A DNA stretch of 64,000 nucleotides from Temnothorax longispinosus (GCF_030848805.1 NC_092361.1:21721406-21785405); one strand, 5' to 3'. Shown: positions 37,172 through 51,192, numbered from the stretch's first letter. The notes: a model not told the origin generated them from the letters alone. Made by a program: numbers and translations.

Positions 37172-38042
37172 GTATGTATGCTATTCCTGGCTAAAACGAG
37201 CCAGGGTGTTATTGTCTCTGATTGGCAGTAACCGCGAGAGCTAAGATCGAGCCTTAGCCTCGCTCCATTCCTCTCTCTCTCTATCTATCTCTCTCGTTTG
37301 AAACTTTGAAGCGGATATACCGCGATTGCGATGTGAACATTGTGCGAGCAACGATCTTTCTGCGGGAATGGAGATATCGGAAATGGAATTCGGTTTACGA
37401 GTGGTATAAGTGGACGCGATCGTAAAATATAAAATTTAATGGTCGACCGCCCGGCACGTGAACGTGAACGTTCTGTGAACAGAAGCGTTTCTAACAAGGG
37501 AAGAGTATCGGAGATAGAGAATCGAATTTACGAGTGGAAAAACGATGTAAACGACAGTGTCGGGAATACAAAATTCGCCGAGCAAGTTCAACGAGCTCAA
37601 AAGATCGCTGTGACCGCGAGAATATTTCTATTCGTTAGACATTATAAACTGCTGGAATGAAATTTGGTTCTGAACTTTGGACGATCCACCACACGCTCGA
37701 CCAATAAAGTTTCATAACTGTCAACACCGTCGGATTAGCTCTATAATGGTGGAAAATTAAAACGTGTGTTGCGGATTATCGGACAGCGGACGCGACGCAA
37801 ACCATGATAGAGGAACGCTGAAATTGTTTAATCTCGCAAATTGACAATATTGAATGTCGCGGCAAGACCACGGACAAAAAAAATTTCGCGGATGGAAATA
37901 ACGGTGCAACTGTTGCTGCCATAAATTAGGTCAATGTTTCGGAATCTCTTGTTCAATCTCCGCGTGCGAAGCGCGCTAACGCGGCATTAAACTCGACTCC
38001 GGAGGGGGGCTAAAAACTGGTGTGACGCGGTGTTTTTCCCCG

Positions 38043-38069
38043 CGGCGACGGCGACGGCGACGGCGACGG
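38043..38069. repeat. (GGCGAC)n hexamer repeat
   Basis: Four or five units of a CGGCGA hexamer in tandem. Confidence 0.75.
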
Positions 38070-40040
38070 TGCGACAAAATGTGTAAGCGCGGAAGTGGTT
38101 TGCACGCTATTCATTTTGAGAGGAAACGTTTTAACCACTCTGCGCGGTGGAGCATTTTATTAAGAAAGAGGCGTGACGTGCGGAGATGTCAACCCGAAGA
38201 ATCGAGAGTTCCGTCGCGTGTATAGCGCTTTACAGGTATGTGGACTTGCGCTTTGTTCCGAAATAAAATCCACCGCCGACTTCGAAACACGAATTTTTCA
38301 CGAGAGCATGCTGGAGTACCTCACAAAGCTGAGACTTCTCGAAGAAAATATAAAAAGTTACGAGAAAGTTTTAACGGTAGCTAAACTCCAAACGGTATAT
38401 ATACACAAGCACCAATATCAATTCTTAATTTTTCAGCACGTCGCTACTCTAACGTTAAAAGTTTCTAACTTCTATTTTTTAAATCTTTTAATTTTTAAAT
38501 TGTAACTTCTGCGCGTTAAAAAAATATATTTAATCGTTAAATTTTAGCGTTTCCCACAGGCCGATATAATACCGAAACTCCTAAATGTCCAGTGTTATTT
38601 TAGCGATATCTCAACACCAAGTCCAAAGTTATATACACAGAACTAAGGTACAACATTTGACCCGATTTTCCAACTTGCAACCGCAACGACTGGGATCGGC
38701 GAACCTTGTTTGTCCTCGCCTCTTTGACAACATTCAGGACTGATCTTCCACTTCTTAATGGATTAAAAGACGCTTCTTCTCGAAAAGGCCATTGCATAAA
38801 GAAAAAAAACGGATAAAGTTTATCAACACCTCGGGAAACGTAATGATGTTAAAATGAGGAGTATATACACAGATTACATGCAAAAATAAAGAATCGTTAA
38901 CAAAAAAGCAATCAGATTACTTGTTGCAAATTTTGATCAATATTTTAAGATTCTTGCGTTTGGTTATCTCTGGCATTTTCCTGTGCAAAATTCTTCCGTA
39001 GACAAACACGTAAGAAATTTTATTTGTTATAAAATACAATTTTGCATCAACGCCAAATAAACCGTGCTTGATGCCGCAACAATTTATTTCCGAATCGTTG
39101 GGAAGTCGCGCGACAATTCAGCTGATGTTAAATTCCTCAGGTCCACTAATTTACCGTGCTCTATGCCATAGCAGATTCATCACCTGTTGATCTCATTCTT
39201 TCTGTATTTGACGCGAATTGGATCGGATTCAATGTGTCAACCTAACCGCGTCAGTCTTCGCAATTTACGATCCGACAGGAATTAAGTGATCGAGTAGTGC
39301 AAACGTTGCTTTAGGCGAACGCTACCACGCCGTACAACTTTGATCAAAATTACGGTGCACTATTGATAAATTGAAGAATTTCTCTTGTAAAGACCGTGTG
39401 TATAAGCAGTAGCGATGTTTCTAAAAATAAACTTAAAAGATTAAAACCCCTCGTTGGAAAGAAAAACATGTGAAAAAGAAAAATTACGGAACATTAGAAC
39501 ATATATACGTAATAGAGAAATATAAACTGAAATAATGTGTACGTTTATAATTGTAATTAATTTAAGATAATAATTAATTTGTATTATTATCTATTTACTT
39601 AATATTATTTAATTATATTATTAATATAATTACTCATTATTATTTCATACACGTAACATTGTTTATTAACACAACTTATTAAAAAAGTGCCATACTTTTA
39701 CTTAAAAGAAAATTTTTTCATCTTTTTACATAAAACATTATATTTAATTATAAAATTTAATTAATTATAAAATTAGAAATTAAATTATCACAAATGTTAT
39801 CGAGTTTACATTTTATTAAATAAATTTAATACACGCAATCGATAAGAAGTAATTGCGCCACGTAAAGCATAACAATTAGAAGAATAATCTAAATTCGATG
39901 ATAAGCGCGAACGACATATTGATCTGTATGAAAAAGGTGTAAAGAAGATACAGAAAGAAATAATAGAATTATCAAATCGCGAACGTGGACTTCTAGCTTA
40001 TGCAATATTAAGAATCTTTCATAATGAAGAAATAGCGTGA

Positions 40041-40043
<3 letters not shown>

Positions 40044-40072
<29 letters not shown>
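40044..40072. repeat. (TA)n microsatellite
   Basis: A TA run of about 28 bp. Confidence 0.9.
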
Positions 40073-40075
<3 letters not shown>

Positions 40076-40888
40076 GAATCGATCACCTCGCATATGATAT
40101 AATGCGATTCCAATTTAGCGTCATTATGAAATAATGAGTGACGTATCGAATTACGTAAAGTATCGATGCACACGGCCAGATATTATATCGAGAAAGATTA
40201 AATTAAGACGATAATAAATTTTTAACGCTTTTTCTTATAATTGCTTTATCCAGAAAAATTGGACTATTTAATTAAAAATCTGTCATTCGGTTATTCGCAA
40301 TTACATCTATGTATATGTACCTATACACATTATATCTCTCGTCTCGAATACTTTAATGGAGACAAATATACAAGGGAATAAAGATGAGTTTGACGATGAG
40401 TCTGCTGAAACGAAAATAATCATTCCTGCAGTGAATGGCCCCGGAATGTTTTAGGATCTTACTTCTCGATTCTGATCATCGTAAAGTAACATCGCGACGA
40501 TGTTTTGACGTACGGCCATAAAATTCAGGAGGTCGTCGCGCCATTTTCATTCAAAATTGACGTCTTCCATATCTTTCTATCTTTCCCGTGCATTTTACGG
40601 CACGTTTCCAATTTAGGATGTTGAATTATGATAATCGCGCGTGTCTCCCGGGTGTCGTCGAGAACGTCGAGCTGCTCGCAGGAAATCGTTACGAGTATTC
40701 ATCAGGGATCGATGCATCCAATTCAATGCATCTATCGATGACTGTTTTCTACGCGCGCTCGAAACTTGTTCAGGCTGTGTAAACAGGAAAATCATCCTCT
40801 CGAAGTGCCCCATAGATGTTAGAGCGAATTTCTCTCGTTAATTGGCGCGTTACCGTTATTGGCATTTAAACCGTGCTAATGAGAAGGG

Positions 40889-40890
<2 letters not shown>

Positions 40891-40931
<41 letters not shown>
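40891..40931. repeat. (GA)n microsatellite
   Basis: A GA run with short interruptions at its left end. Confidence 0.88.
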
Positions 40932-40933
<2 letters not shown>

Positions 40934-42459
40934 CGAATCTTGAGCAACACAGTGCGACGATTTTCTTTAATCATTACAGAGTGCATCGACGGTAAATAAC
41001 TCGGCATTACGTGTCTTGTTAATTACATCACGGCAATTTTCCCGACATAACAAGCTCGTAATCGATTATAAATGTCCGCGTAACGAGAAAACGAGACCAA
41101 TACTTGATGTTGTCTGTAATAAACTGGCACCGGACCGTCTCAGATGTCGTAGGTTGCAACCTCCGTGAAAGACGAACCCTTTGAGACGTGTTCCCGTGTT
41201 CCAATCGTGTTCCAGCGTGTCACGTTCCACGGCGAGAGAATTGCATGAAAATGAATTATTCTCTGTACGCTCGGCATCGCGAGTGATACGAAAGTTAAGG
41301 TATTCGCGAAGACTTTTATAGACAGACTCAAAGTGGATTTGTCCCGGAGAGCTTGTCCCGGATCATCCGAGGTCCGGGACAAAAGTCCACGTCGATTCAG
41401 ATACATGGAATACGCGACTCGAGAAACGCTTACGTTCCTTTAAAAGAAGGGACACAATCGGGAGAGAATGATATTCTTTCTATCAGAAAAATTCATCTAT
41501 TTATTTCCGCCGTCGCGCATTCCATCGCCGCGAGAGTTCGCCATCGATATCCGGCCCGAGAGAAACCAATTTAATATCCCGACGCGGTGGATAAAGTACA
41601 TCTTTTCTTCTCGTCCAACGCGGAATAACGATAGTAATTATCATAGCCAATAACAGATACGGACGTGACGAGCGTCATAAAATTTTTCGCGGAGATTCGT
41701 GCCGCAAGAAATTCATTTCGGAATTTATTACGATGTAAATTCGTTGTACCATGTATTGCGTATTGTTATTTCAGTTATTTGTTTTGAAAAGATTATTGCA
41801 ATTTATATTCTGAATTACATTTGTAACTCATTGACGCAACGTATCATTATGTGTTCAATATCGTATTGACCTAAATTAATTAAAGAGCTCGATATCACGT
41901 ATTTTGTGCTCTTGTTTCAATCCCATACGTATTATTGCTTAACATACAACCTTACAACATCAATCAATCTGAGACAAAAGATATTACATGTTTGTTGAGT
42001 TTTTTATAAATATGTGGTTATAAAATTATCAATTGACGCATTGACGAAGTCGTGAATGATCTCGCGAATATTAACAACGAACCGCGCGGGCGCAGGAAAC
42101 TTCAAACCGACGAAACAATTCTGTTTCCAATTCATGTCCTCTCTTCCTGGAAATCCACGGGGAGAGAGAAGTCACGTGCGCGCGAGCGGCATTCAATTTT
42201 GTAGTGATGACGTTACAGAAAGCTAGCGATGGAAAACGCAATTATGCGCAAATCTACTTACCGCCGCGCGCAAAGCGGAATCTGGAGCGTTATCCCAAAA
42301 GCGTTAAGGGAGACGAATGCGCGTCAGGATATGCCCTATTCATTATCGAGATAATCCCATGCGAAATCGAACCAGCAATCAACCGCGCTCGATAATCACG
42401 CTAAACGGAATTAAGCCGATAAGCATCGTAAGTTCACACGTGGGCTGCTCTGTCACGCA

Positions 42460-42494
<35 letters not shown>
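42460..42494. repeat. (GT)n microsatellite
   Basis: A GT run of about 35 bp with one early interruption. Confidence 0.9.
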
Positions 42495-42577
42495 CAGGGG
42501 GTAACCGTTATCCAGTTATCATCATCAAAAGGATAGCTGTGCAAACAGAGTTAGAATGCAATTTCTGTTTTCCCAGT

Positions 42578-42658
42578 AACCCTGTAAAAACTGTGTACCC
42601 TGCACTGTGTAGTTTTGATCGCGTACTAACGTTGTAAAAACTGTTAGTGTACAGGGTT
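42578..42658. repeat. Short direct and inverted repeats, possible element remnant
   Basis: GTAAAAACTGT occurs at 42584-42594 and again at 42634-42644. AACCCTGTA at 42578-42586 is the reverse complement of TACAGGGTT at 42650-42658. The outer arms are too short to assign a transposon family. Confidence 0.4.
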
Positions 42659-42999
42659 TTTTTTACGGCGCGATAACGTTATAACAGTGTGTTTTCGATG
42701 AAACCGGGGCACCATCTCTGTTGTTCGACTTCGCGCGTATACCAAAAAGGTTTTAAAGCCGATGGAATGATCGAAGGGCGCACGTATATGACGAAGAGGA
42801 AATGACTCTTTTTCGGCTGTTTTTCGCTTCGGTAATTTCGACCAACATTGTGCGCGGTTTTTCCTTGTCAGCTTTATAAATTTTGTTACGCCGACAGCGT
42901 TTTAACTATTATATTTGTTGAATTATGAATTTTACGTGGCGTGCATAAGTTAAAAATAATTATTTTGACTTCATCAAACGACAACGACAATTCGAGCTT

Positions 43000-43019
43000 T
43001 CATACTTCATGAAGTATGA
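43000..43019. repeat. 20-bp perfect palindrome
   Basis: TCATACTTCATGAAGTATGA reads the same on both strands. It could be a dimeric transcription-factor site or chance; no family assigned. Confidence 0.6.
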
Positions 43020-43819
43020 TAAATGATATAATTATAAACAGAAGTTCTAAAGTTTCTCTTTTATACACACGCTTTTATCTACTACCTTTTTTTATCTGTT
43101 AAAAGTCTAAGCTGATTGAAATATTGTAGGCGAGATCGAGAGGAAAAGTGGAATGTTCGGCGAGTCTGAAATATATTCTATGCATTTTTATATTTTCTTT
43201 CGTCATTTTGAGCATATAAAAATATTACAAAGTTTTTGTTGTACAGATAATGTTTCGTCGACTATACGGGACATCGTTTGCCTGTTGCTCGCAAAGTTAC
43301 GGAAGTTCATATAACTTTGCTCGCAATTTTTCACGTTAGTATTCATCTCATCACCAAACTCTGATTTTCCCCACACAAAGCGATAGGAGAGCGGACGCGC
43401 GAGTTGTTTAGAAAAATCTCACCTCGTTGCTGGATTCAGTTGCAGCATTTCAAAGAGCTCTAATTACGCCACGGTGCTCCTTGTTCTTGCGGCATTAAAA
43501 GGGAAGGAAAAAAACACGATCACGTATTCCGCGGCAAACAAAGAGTCGTCCCGATTTCATTGACTCGCGACTCGCGATATCTACTTTCAAGTCGTCTCAC
43601 GCATTTTCTCGCGTATGCCGCGGACGGTTCGCTTCGCTAAAATGTTTCTGCGAGGTCAAATGTGACTTGAAAAAATAAAAAGTGAAACTAATAACAATAA
43701 ATTGACACATTGGTCGGTTACTGTAAATTTAATATTTTAATTATACATGAGAAGTTTATTATTATATATTGATCAGAAAAAGTACATTTGTGTAAATAAA
43801 AACATATCTAATAATATTA

Positions 43820-43949
43820 GGTCTATTCGTTTTCGCTGCACTTTTAAACTAGTGCCAATAAGTTAGAATGAAAGAAAATATATTTGTTTCATTCTAACTT
43901 ATTGCATTATGTTGCACTAGTTCAGAAGTGCAGCGGAAACGAACAGGCC
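43820..43949. mobile_element. PIF/Harbinger-like MITE with TTA target-site duplication
   Basis: A 130-bp, largely palindromic element flanked by TTA on both sides (43817-43819 and 43950-43952). The left terminus GGTCTATTCGTTTTCGCTGC and the reverse complement of the right terminus, GGCCTGTTCGTTTCCGCTGC, differ at three positions. Inner arms also pair: CAATAAGTTAGAATGAAA with TTTCATTCTAACTTATTG. A 3-bp TTA duplication and GGCCTGTT-type ends are typical of PIF/Harbinger MITEs. There is no coding sequence inside. Confidence 0.75.
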
Positions 43950-44141
43950 TTATTATCAATAGTAAAACTCAGCTACAAAGTGTCTTATAACGTGATCTAA
44001 AATAAAGACATCGCGCCAGAAATCAATGCCATTATAAAGCAACTTTGAAAGAATCTTTCGAGTCCCCGATGCGAAAAAGATTTAGCCTTGTTATGTACCT
44101 ACATACGTCGAAATAGGTCACGTTTATTACGTATTCCGCAG

Positions 44142-44229
44142 GCGAGGGTGAATCGACGGAACAGAGCGTTTTCCCGCCGTTCCCCGCCGCGGTGGCAGTG
44201 ACATCGTGGTCGGCAGGGTCCAGGGGCCC
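44142..44229 (+). other. Gyc76C: Probable Gyc76C 5' UTR part of the first coding exon
   Basis: GTATTCCGCAG at 44131-44141 resembles a 3' splice site, so the leader probably starts at 44142 and joins upstream non-coding exons. If instead the gene starts here, this is simply promoter-proximal sequence. Confidence 0.4.
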
Positions 44230-44497
44230 ATGGCCGGGAACTGTTTTCGCCGGTTCTGGTGGTGGCTCCCGATCGCGATCCTATCCGGGTGCTTCTCCCC
44301 CGCAGTCGAAGCCGGTATCTCGTGCACGTCCACCTACCCCTCGGAGACAGCGCGTGACGTGCGGCCCCGGCCCGACGCGGACGTGATAATCTTCCTGGGC
44401 GAGAGATGCGACGGGGAGATCAACGTCACCGAGATACAGGATCACTTGGAACGCGATCTAGCCGGCGAGCACTCGATCAGCGTGATGCCGAGATCCG
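44230..44497 (+). CDS. Gyc76C: Gyc76C exon 1 (signal peptide)
   Basis: ATG at 44230 is the first methionine in frame and begins a good signal peptide: basic CFRRFWWW, hydrophobic LPIAILSGCFS, small residues AVEA before the likely cut. DADVIIFLGERCDG follows. The donor CCG|GTGAGT is at 44498, phase 1. Confidence 0.9.
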
Positions 44498-47400
44498 GTG
44501 AGTATATATATATTATATATATATATATGTATATATACTACTTGTGCCGGATACTTTATCCGATGATACTACTTATTCAATAATTCGGCGAGGCAGCCGT
44601 GCGAGTACTGCAAATTTTATACGCGATAGGTACACGATATTGGAAAAGTACAGTTTGAATATTTTATGTAATTACCAGTTGATATACACGTGATGTACGC
44701 GCGACTAGAAAATGTTGTCTGAACGTGTAAAACGGACATTGAAAATTTACAAGCGCGCGGCCGATGGTATTTAATGACGCGTATATAATTAATTATACAG
44801 GAGGGATTATACATGTGCGAAAGACGATAAATCTGAAACATACCTCGCAACATCGTAATCTCGAATACATTAATTAATTCGAGGGCTATTTCTCTCACCC
44901 GAGTAATTAATTATAATAATTATACAGAGCAAGCGCTTATGCGTTCGCTGCATGCCAGAGGTGGCAATGTTAAATTTTAACGTAACGTTTCGCTCCTCCC
45001 CCTCCGTCGAGAGTAATGGTATTACGCATATATTCGCAAATACATAGATTATAGAGCGTAATATAATCATTCGCGCACTTCCGTAACACGTTATCAAGTC
45101 GGCCCTACACGCCCATGAATCACGCGACGTCCAATAATCCCATTACGTATTCAAATCGAAACTCGGCCGGCTATGCCGATTGCCGGTTCGACGTTCGACG
45201 TAAGTGCCGGGCTGGCGAGAACCGCTGGAGATTCTGGAGAAAGGGTCCAGCTCTCGAGAGAGCGCGACGCGTTTGCCGTTTGTAGACGGCAAACGCGTCT
45301 CACGGAAACGACGTAGCAAACTGGAGTACCGTGTACCGTCGACGATGCGACCGGAATATAATGCGATTCGCGTGGCACGAAGTTGATACGCCGAGCTCGA
45401 GAACGACTCAGGCGACTCCCCGCAGTCCCCGCAGTCCCCGCCGCAAACCCGATTCTCCGGATTCTCCCGCGAGAGTGGCCGCGAGAGATCAGCATTCAGG
45501 AAGCGCGGCTAATAGCATCTCCGCCGTATTGTTTGCGGCGTTTGCACCGTTGTATCTTGCGCCAATGATCGCCAACGGTCGCGTAATACGTATCTCTCGC
45601 GCGCGGAGTGATACGTACGTACGTCTGGATCGACTGGGTCTGAATAGAATCGTGGGATTCGACGTTGTTGAGTGCCGGCTGTAACGAGCAGAGAGCACGA
45701 GAGCGTAAGTAGGATATCGGTGACTGTCTCCATCCCGGGATGGAGGAGGATAGCGAGTTTATCGGAATCGATAGCCAACCCAACATTGAAAATTACGCCA
45801 TTAAATCAGTGCATCACATCCGCTTTCGCCATCCTGTAACTGTACCTGACTTGTAATCTGTAACACATCCTTCGGGTGGTAACAAGTAGTCGAAGACAGT
45901 GGAAGATCGCCCGGGCCGGTCGCCAAAATCTCCGATCGTCGTCGCTCTAAATGGGAACTAAATGGCCCGATTAATTAATTTCCAGAGACGTGTGAGACGG
46001 AAACCGGAGGCCTCGGCGCGCTGATCCACGCTCTCGGCGAGAGCAAGACGAAGGCGGTGATAGCCGCGCTCGACAGCTCGATCTGCGAGGTCGCCGCCAA
46101 ACTCGCGCATCTTGGGAATAAACCGCTGCTAACTTGGACTTGTCCGCTGGTGAGTGTTATCGTTTACTCCGCGGACGGTCTTCGCAGTTTACACACAGTT
46201 ATCGGAGCTGTCGAACAGCAATTAAGGTACATTTCCCGGTATCTCGAGAGACACAGCTGGGTCTTGCGAAAATACACGATATAAAGCGAAGCTGTTATAC
46301 ACTACAGCTCTTTCTCTTGAAGAAAAATAGCGGAGAGAGAAAGATCTAGAATTTTACGTCGGAGTAATTAAACGTTACGTTCCTCGGGTATGTCTGACTG
46401 TTGTTGACTTGTATCACTAGTATCACTTGAAAACATTCTCCGTGGATATTTTAACTGGTTATTATTTTTTTATACCAATCAATAAAACTATTTTAAACAT
46501 TTTAGAAATTAATTTTCCGAGTGTGACATTTATGATACATATTGATGTACGTGTCGCTTTGTTTAGATTAAATCAATGTGAATATTTTTTTACGGCAGAT
46601 TCCGACACGTGTTTTTCGGGATGCCGATATCATACCTTGATAGGATGTTGTTATTAGTAAATAAATATATTCGCGTTCTTCTATGGAATAATAAATATGA
46701 AAGTGTAAAATAATAAAGACTGCGCCGCGTCAGACGTGCAAACGAAAGGAGATATCAAAATGCACGCGGTATGTTTATTGCCGGGCGCGTTTGTAGCAAA
46801 CCGTGAAATACGGCGCGACGTTATTTAGCCCGTTGCATTTCTTCCCGGCGAGCAAAAGTTAAAATGATGAAAATTTGTGCGCTCGTAAATAATTATATAC
46901 AACGTAATATCCCCGACTGGAAATTGGCCAGGCTGTAAATTTCACCTCGGTCTGTGTATACGCAAATTGATTCTACTGGAAAGAAGCGCAATTTTAATTT
47001 TAATAACCGACTTGCGACTTGCGAGCATCGGTTGAATCGAACCGGATAAATGGTTATTTCCCGTTATTTAGTTTTCTAATTGGTGCACGTCCAATTATGG
47101 ACATTTCCGATGCAAGCGGCAAACTCGCCAGTATACTCCATCAGGTGCCTGAGTGTGGCAATAAATATAGAGCTTCGTCAAATTTCCTTTGATTCATCCG
47201 TGAACTTTGTCATCGGCACAATTCGCTTGAGCGAAACAAATCGCCGCCTCCGCGAAAAAGCTTTTTATCCCGCTCGTAGATATTTCACACGTCCCCCCAA
47301 GACGACAGTTATGTCATCGTTTCAGCGAATCCAACACTTTCGGGTAATCCTTGACTTGCCTAAAAGGAAATTGAATTTCACAATGCCGTTATATTTAACT

Positions 47401-50400
47401 TTTAACCTTTGTCCGAAGCAGTTTTTTATAACGAAAAAGAAGCGAAAAATCGTTTCAAAATGATAACATTGCAGAATATGAATGCTATAAAAAATGTTTT
47501 GGATTTTATTTTACTATGAAAAAACGTAAATAAACCATACGCAGATCTGTTATTGCTTTGGAAAAGTTATGTGCACAAAAATGAATCTCCTGAAAAATTT
47601 TTACAAATATTTCTCCGTAAAACAATTTCGTTCATCGGATAGTATTGATTTCAAATAGAAGCACCGTAGACCCCGAACCGAAAATAAAACGTCTCGAGTA
47701 GCGCCTCGTTAAAATTTGAGATCGTGAATATCGATAACTTGTGTTCCAGAGAGATTTAAAGGAAAGGGATCTATCTTCGATCATTAGGCTCTCTCCGTCA
47801 TTACCGTCAATGGCTAATGCCGTAGCGGAAATATTCCTGCACTTGCAGTGGAAGTCCGCGGATGTTATCAGTATAGGTAAGTCCTCAAAAAACACTTACG
47901 TATATATGTATAATTACTCTAGATAAATTCTATTGAGTGAATAGCATTAGCTATAACAAATAAAAAATATTACCTATTTCAATTTTTGTTTTATTCTAAT
48001 GTTTTTTTTATCATCAACATACAATATTTTTTCATCGTCCATCCAATTTAAATTATTTCAAAACTAAAATTTTACAAAATAGAATAAATAAGTGATTTTT
48101 AAGATATAAATACAACAAAAATATAAACTATTTCAATATTCTTAAAAATATAATTTGTAAAAGATAAATTTTTTTATATTGCAAATATGCAGTATATTCA
48201 GAGTGAACACCAATTAACAGTAGCATTATACCTCAATATTATAATTTCCTACGCAATAATAAAACTGTTATATGAAACAGTATACTTACATTGTTGAGTG
48301 GGAAATTATAATATTTTAATGTCTATTAGTTGGTATCTACCGAGTAAGTTATGCTTAGAGAGCTCTTGGTTCGTCAGTGCAATCATATCAATCGCCATAA
48401 CTTGTTCAAAACATGACGGCAGTTCCCTTTTCGCTTCTCTCCTATAAAAAAATGCTGTGAAATTTAATCTAAATATGTTCTGCATTTCCAACAAAAATAT
48501 AGATACTTTGTGACAGCTGATTAAAACTTAGTTAATTCACGTCTTTGTTAATTCACGACTTAACTTGAGAATTACGTAATGTATTTTGCAAGTCGGCTCC
48601 GTCAAACGATGCGAGAGAGAGATGCGCGAGGCAAAAAAGCTCATTTATTCCAACGTGCGCCGCACGAGAAAATTACGTATGACTTTTTGCCCCCTGACGT
48701 CACAGCCCAATTTCGTTCGGTCGAGCCAGAGTTTAGGGATTAAATCGCGAATAACAATGCGAAAGGATCTGGGACAGTAATGACCGATAACAATTGAGGA
48801 CAGTCGGAACCGAACTGTCCGGCCTGTCCATTAAAACGCGATGCGCGACCCGCGCGTTGAATTTTAATGAGCATTAGAGAGATACGATTAATGCCGTAGA
48901 TCGCGAACCGTGGTCCAGCCTGGACCGTGCTGTGATCAATGCGTTCCGAAGGATCGGCGTCGCCCTGCGGTACCACCTGATTCTACCCCATCGCGCCACC
49001 CTCGAGCAGATCCGCAGGATTCTGAGGTCCGTGCACAGCGTTTCCCGTCGTGGTAAGTAATGCACGATTAATCCCATTATACGAGAAACTCGCGAGTATT
49101 ACTCGGCACTCACAGCCCCCGGCTCCGAAGTCTCCGTGTGTGTGTGTGTCTCTCTGTCTCTGCTGGAGTAACTACCGAAACTATCGGATTGAGGATTAAA
49201 CGGCGTGAGGCGACGCGCGCCTTCGTCCTGAACACGAATGGCGCGTACACGCGTCCCCCTCGTCCTTTCGTCCTGAAATCCCTTCGTGATCGAGAACGTT
49301 TATACAGTTCTAATGCCCTACGACTCGCGCGAGTCACAGTTTGATGGCGATGCCATCAGCTCTGAACTATTCCAGATGGTGTTCGCGAACTTAATCCTTT
49401 AATTACGTTCCGTCGTTGCGAATTTACATAGGGTGTCTCGGAACCCTTCGACTTTAACTCAATTTAATCCTATTTAGGGCCGATTTCCTTTCTTCCTTAA
49501 CACACGTCGAACTATCGAAAAGTGTCTTTCAATATTGAGCAACAATCTTTTTGCAGGGAAGTAACAAAATTTTAATTTCCGAGAGACGAGTATCGTCAAA
49601 GGAGGTGGAAAATCCGTCGTTAAAATAAACATGCAGATTTATTACATTTCTGCAGAGTAAATTAATTCGCTTGAAAAATATTGCTCAAGACTAACTGAAA
49701 TAAAATAAACATAGCCGTCGCAATATAGACAGGTGCGAGTTTATTGCTGTTTATATGCTCTTTGAGAAATGAAATCTAAGTGGAAATCTATTTCTGAATC
49801 TCTTTACAAATCTTTTATGCGCTTTATATGGGGCTTAAGATAGCTCAGCAAGCGCAATTTCCAGCGAGTAGAAGTAAATAGACAAGAAGATTGCTCTCGC
49901 TAGTACGTGGTGTGCGTTTATGGAGGGTCGTGAAGTTAACAATGTCTTTTTAAATGTTTCGCCGTACATAAAAGACGTCGCGGGACTTACCTCGGCTGCT
50001 GAGCCAGGTTTAGCGGCGATAAAACCCACCTGTGCGGCCAATCTGCAGGTCTTCCAACTGCTATATGTATGAGAGAAGAGAGAACGCTTATATGAGCCAT
50101 CCGAGGACCGTTACGAGAAATTGAAATTTCGTCGCAATTTTTTTGTAAATTTTTTGCATCGCCCCGATCGCCACGTAATAACCGCGCGTTTCAGCATCTC
50201 CGCAGAAGCGGGATTAACTTGTTAGTTAACAACAATTTACGACGCCCGGCGGTGTACTCGGGATTGCAAATGAATCGAGTAATGGCACGACGACGACGTG
50301 AACTTTCCAGGAGGGTTCGCCTCAAGCGAAACGTATATCTTAATATGAGATATGACGTAGTCAAAGCTTGTTTTAATTAATTTCAGCCTTATGAATGAAC

Positions 50401-51144
50401 GGTTCGCTTCACATTTCACTGAGATAAGCGCAATCTGCGTTTACGCAAATGTAAAGGACACGAAATGGCTTTTCCTACGTCCGAGTGGGTCTTGCCCACT
50501 CAGTTATTGCGTCCAGAATCCGTTTTGTCGTCGGAATATACATTTTAGAGTTTACGATTGTATTCTACGACGGAAAGGTGGCGTCTCTTTGTTTCTCTTT
50601 TTTTTCCTGCAGCTAATTAATATTAATTAGTCTTACGTAGTGCTGTATCTTCAGCATTTTCTATAATATTTTAATTAAAATCTCCGGCTTTAAAGTTCTT
50701 CTGAAAAGGTTATAGAGATATATATACGGCTATAAATTCAATCTCCACTCGATTGGTCATTCCCTGGTCGTTAGCTAATACATCATTTTCTACGATTTAT
50801 CCTTCTTTTCTCTGTGCCCTTTTTCCGTTCGTCCTTTTACTCTTCTATTTATTCGTGCACATACATTCATATAGTACAGAATATTGCGAATCATACCTAG
50901 GGGCTATATGATGGATGACGTAAAACTATAGCAAAAAGGATGAATTTTACTATTTACTTTGAAGACTTTTTCGTTTCTCGTGTCAATTAAACATATATTT
51001 TGATTTTTCAAATATTATTTTTATAGAAAACCAATAACTCATCGGAAATATTTCGAATTTTTATTGAATATTTTGCTTCATCCAATTAGATATATGAATA
51101 CTGAACACGCTATTTTGGCGATCATTTCTAAGATATATATAATA

Positions 51145-51192
<48 letters not shown>

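Larger units (their letters stand above)
16180..44141. other. 28-kb interval with no supported coding gene, between divergent klhl10 and Gyc76C
   Basis: No exon with recognisable protein content was seen on either strand. Open frames here are short, overlap in several frames in GC-rich patches, or are translations of dinucleotide repeats. The interval contains the GC-rich blocks, repeats and mobile elements listed separately. It probably includes the upstream regulatory DNA and non-coding 5' exons of Gyc76C. Undetected lncRNA or miRNA genes remain possible. Confidence 0.55.

Noticed and set aside
45151..45786. Cluster of 60-117-residue open frames in Gyc76C intron 1
   Set aside because: GC-rich, open in many frames on both strands, with no family motif and inside a well-defined intron.
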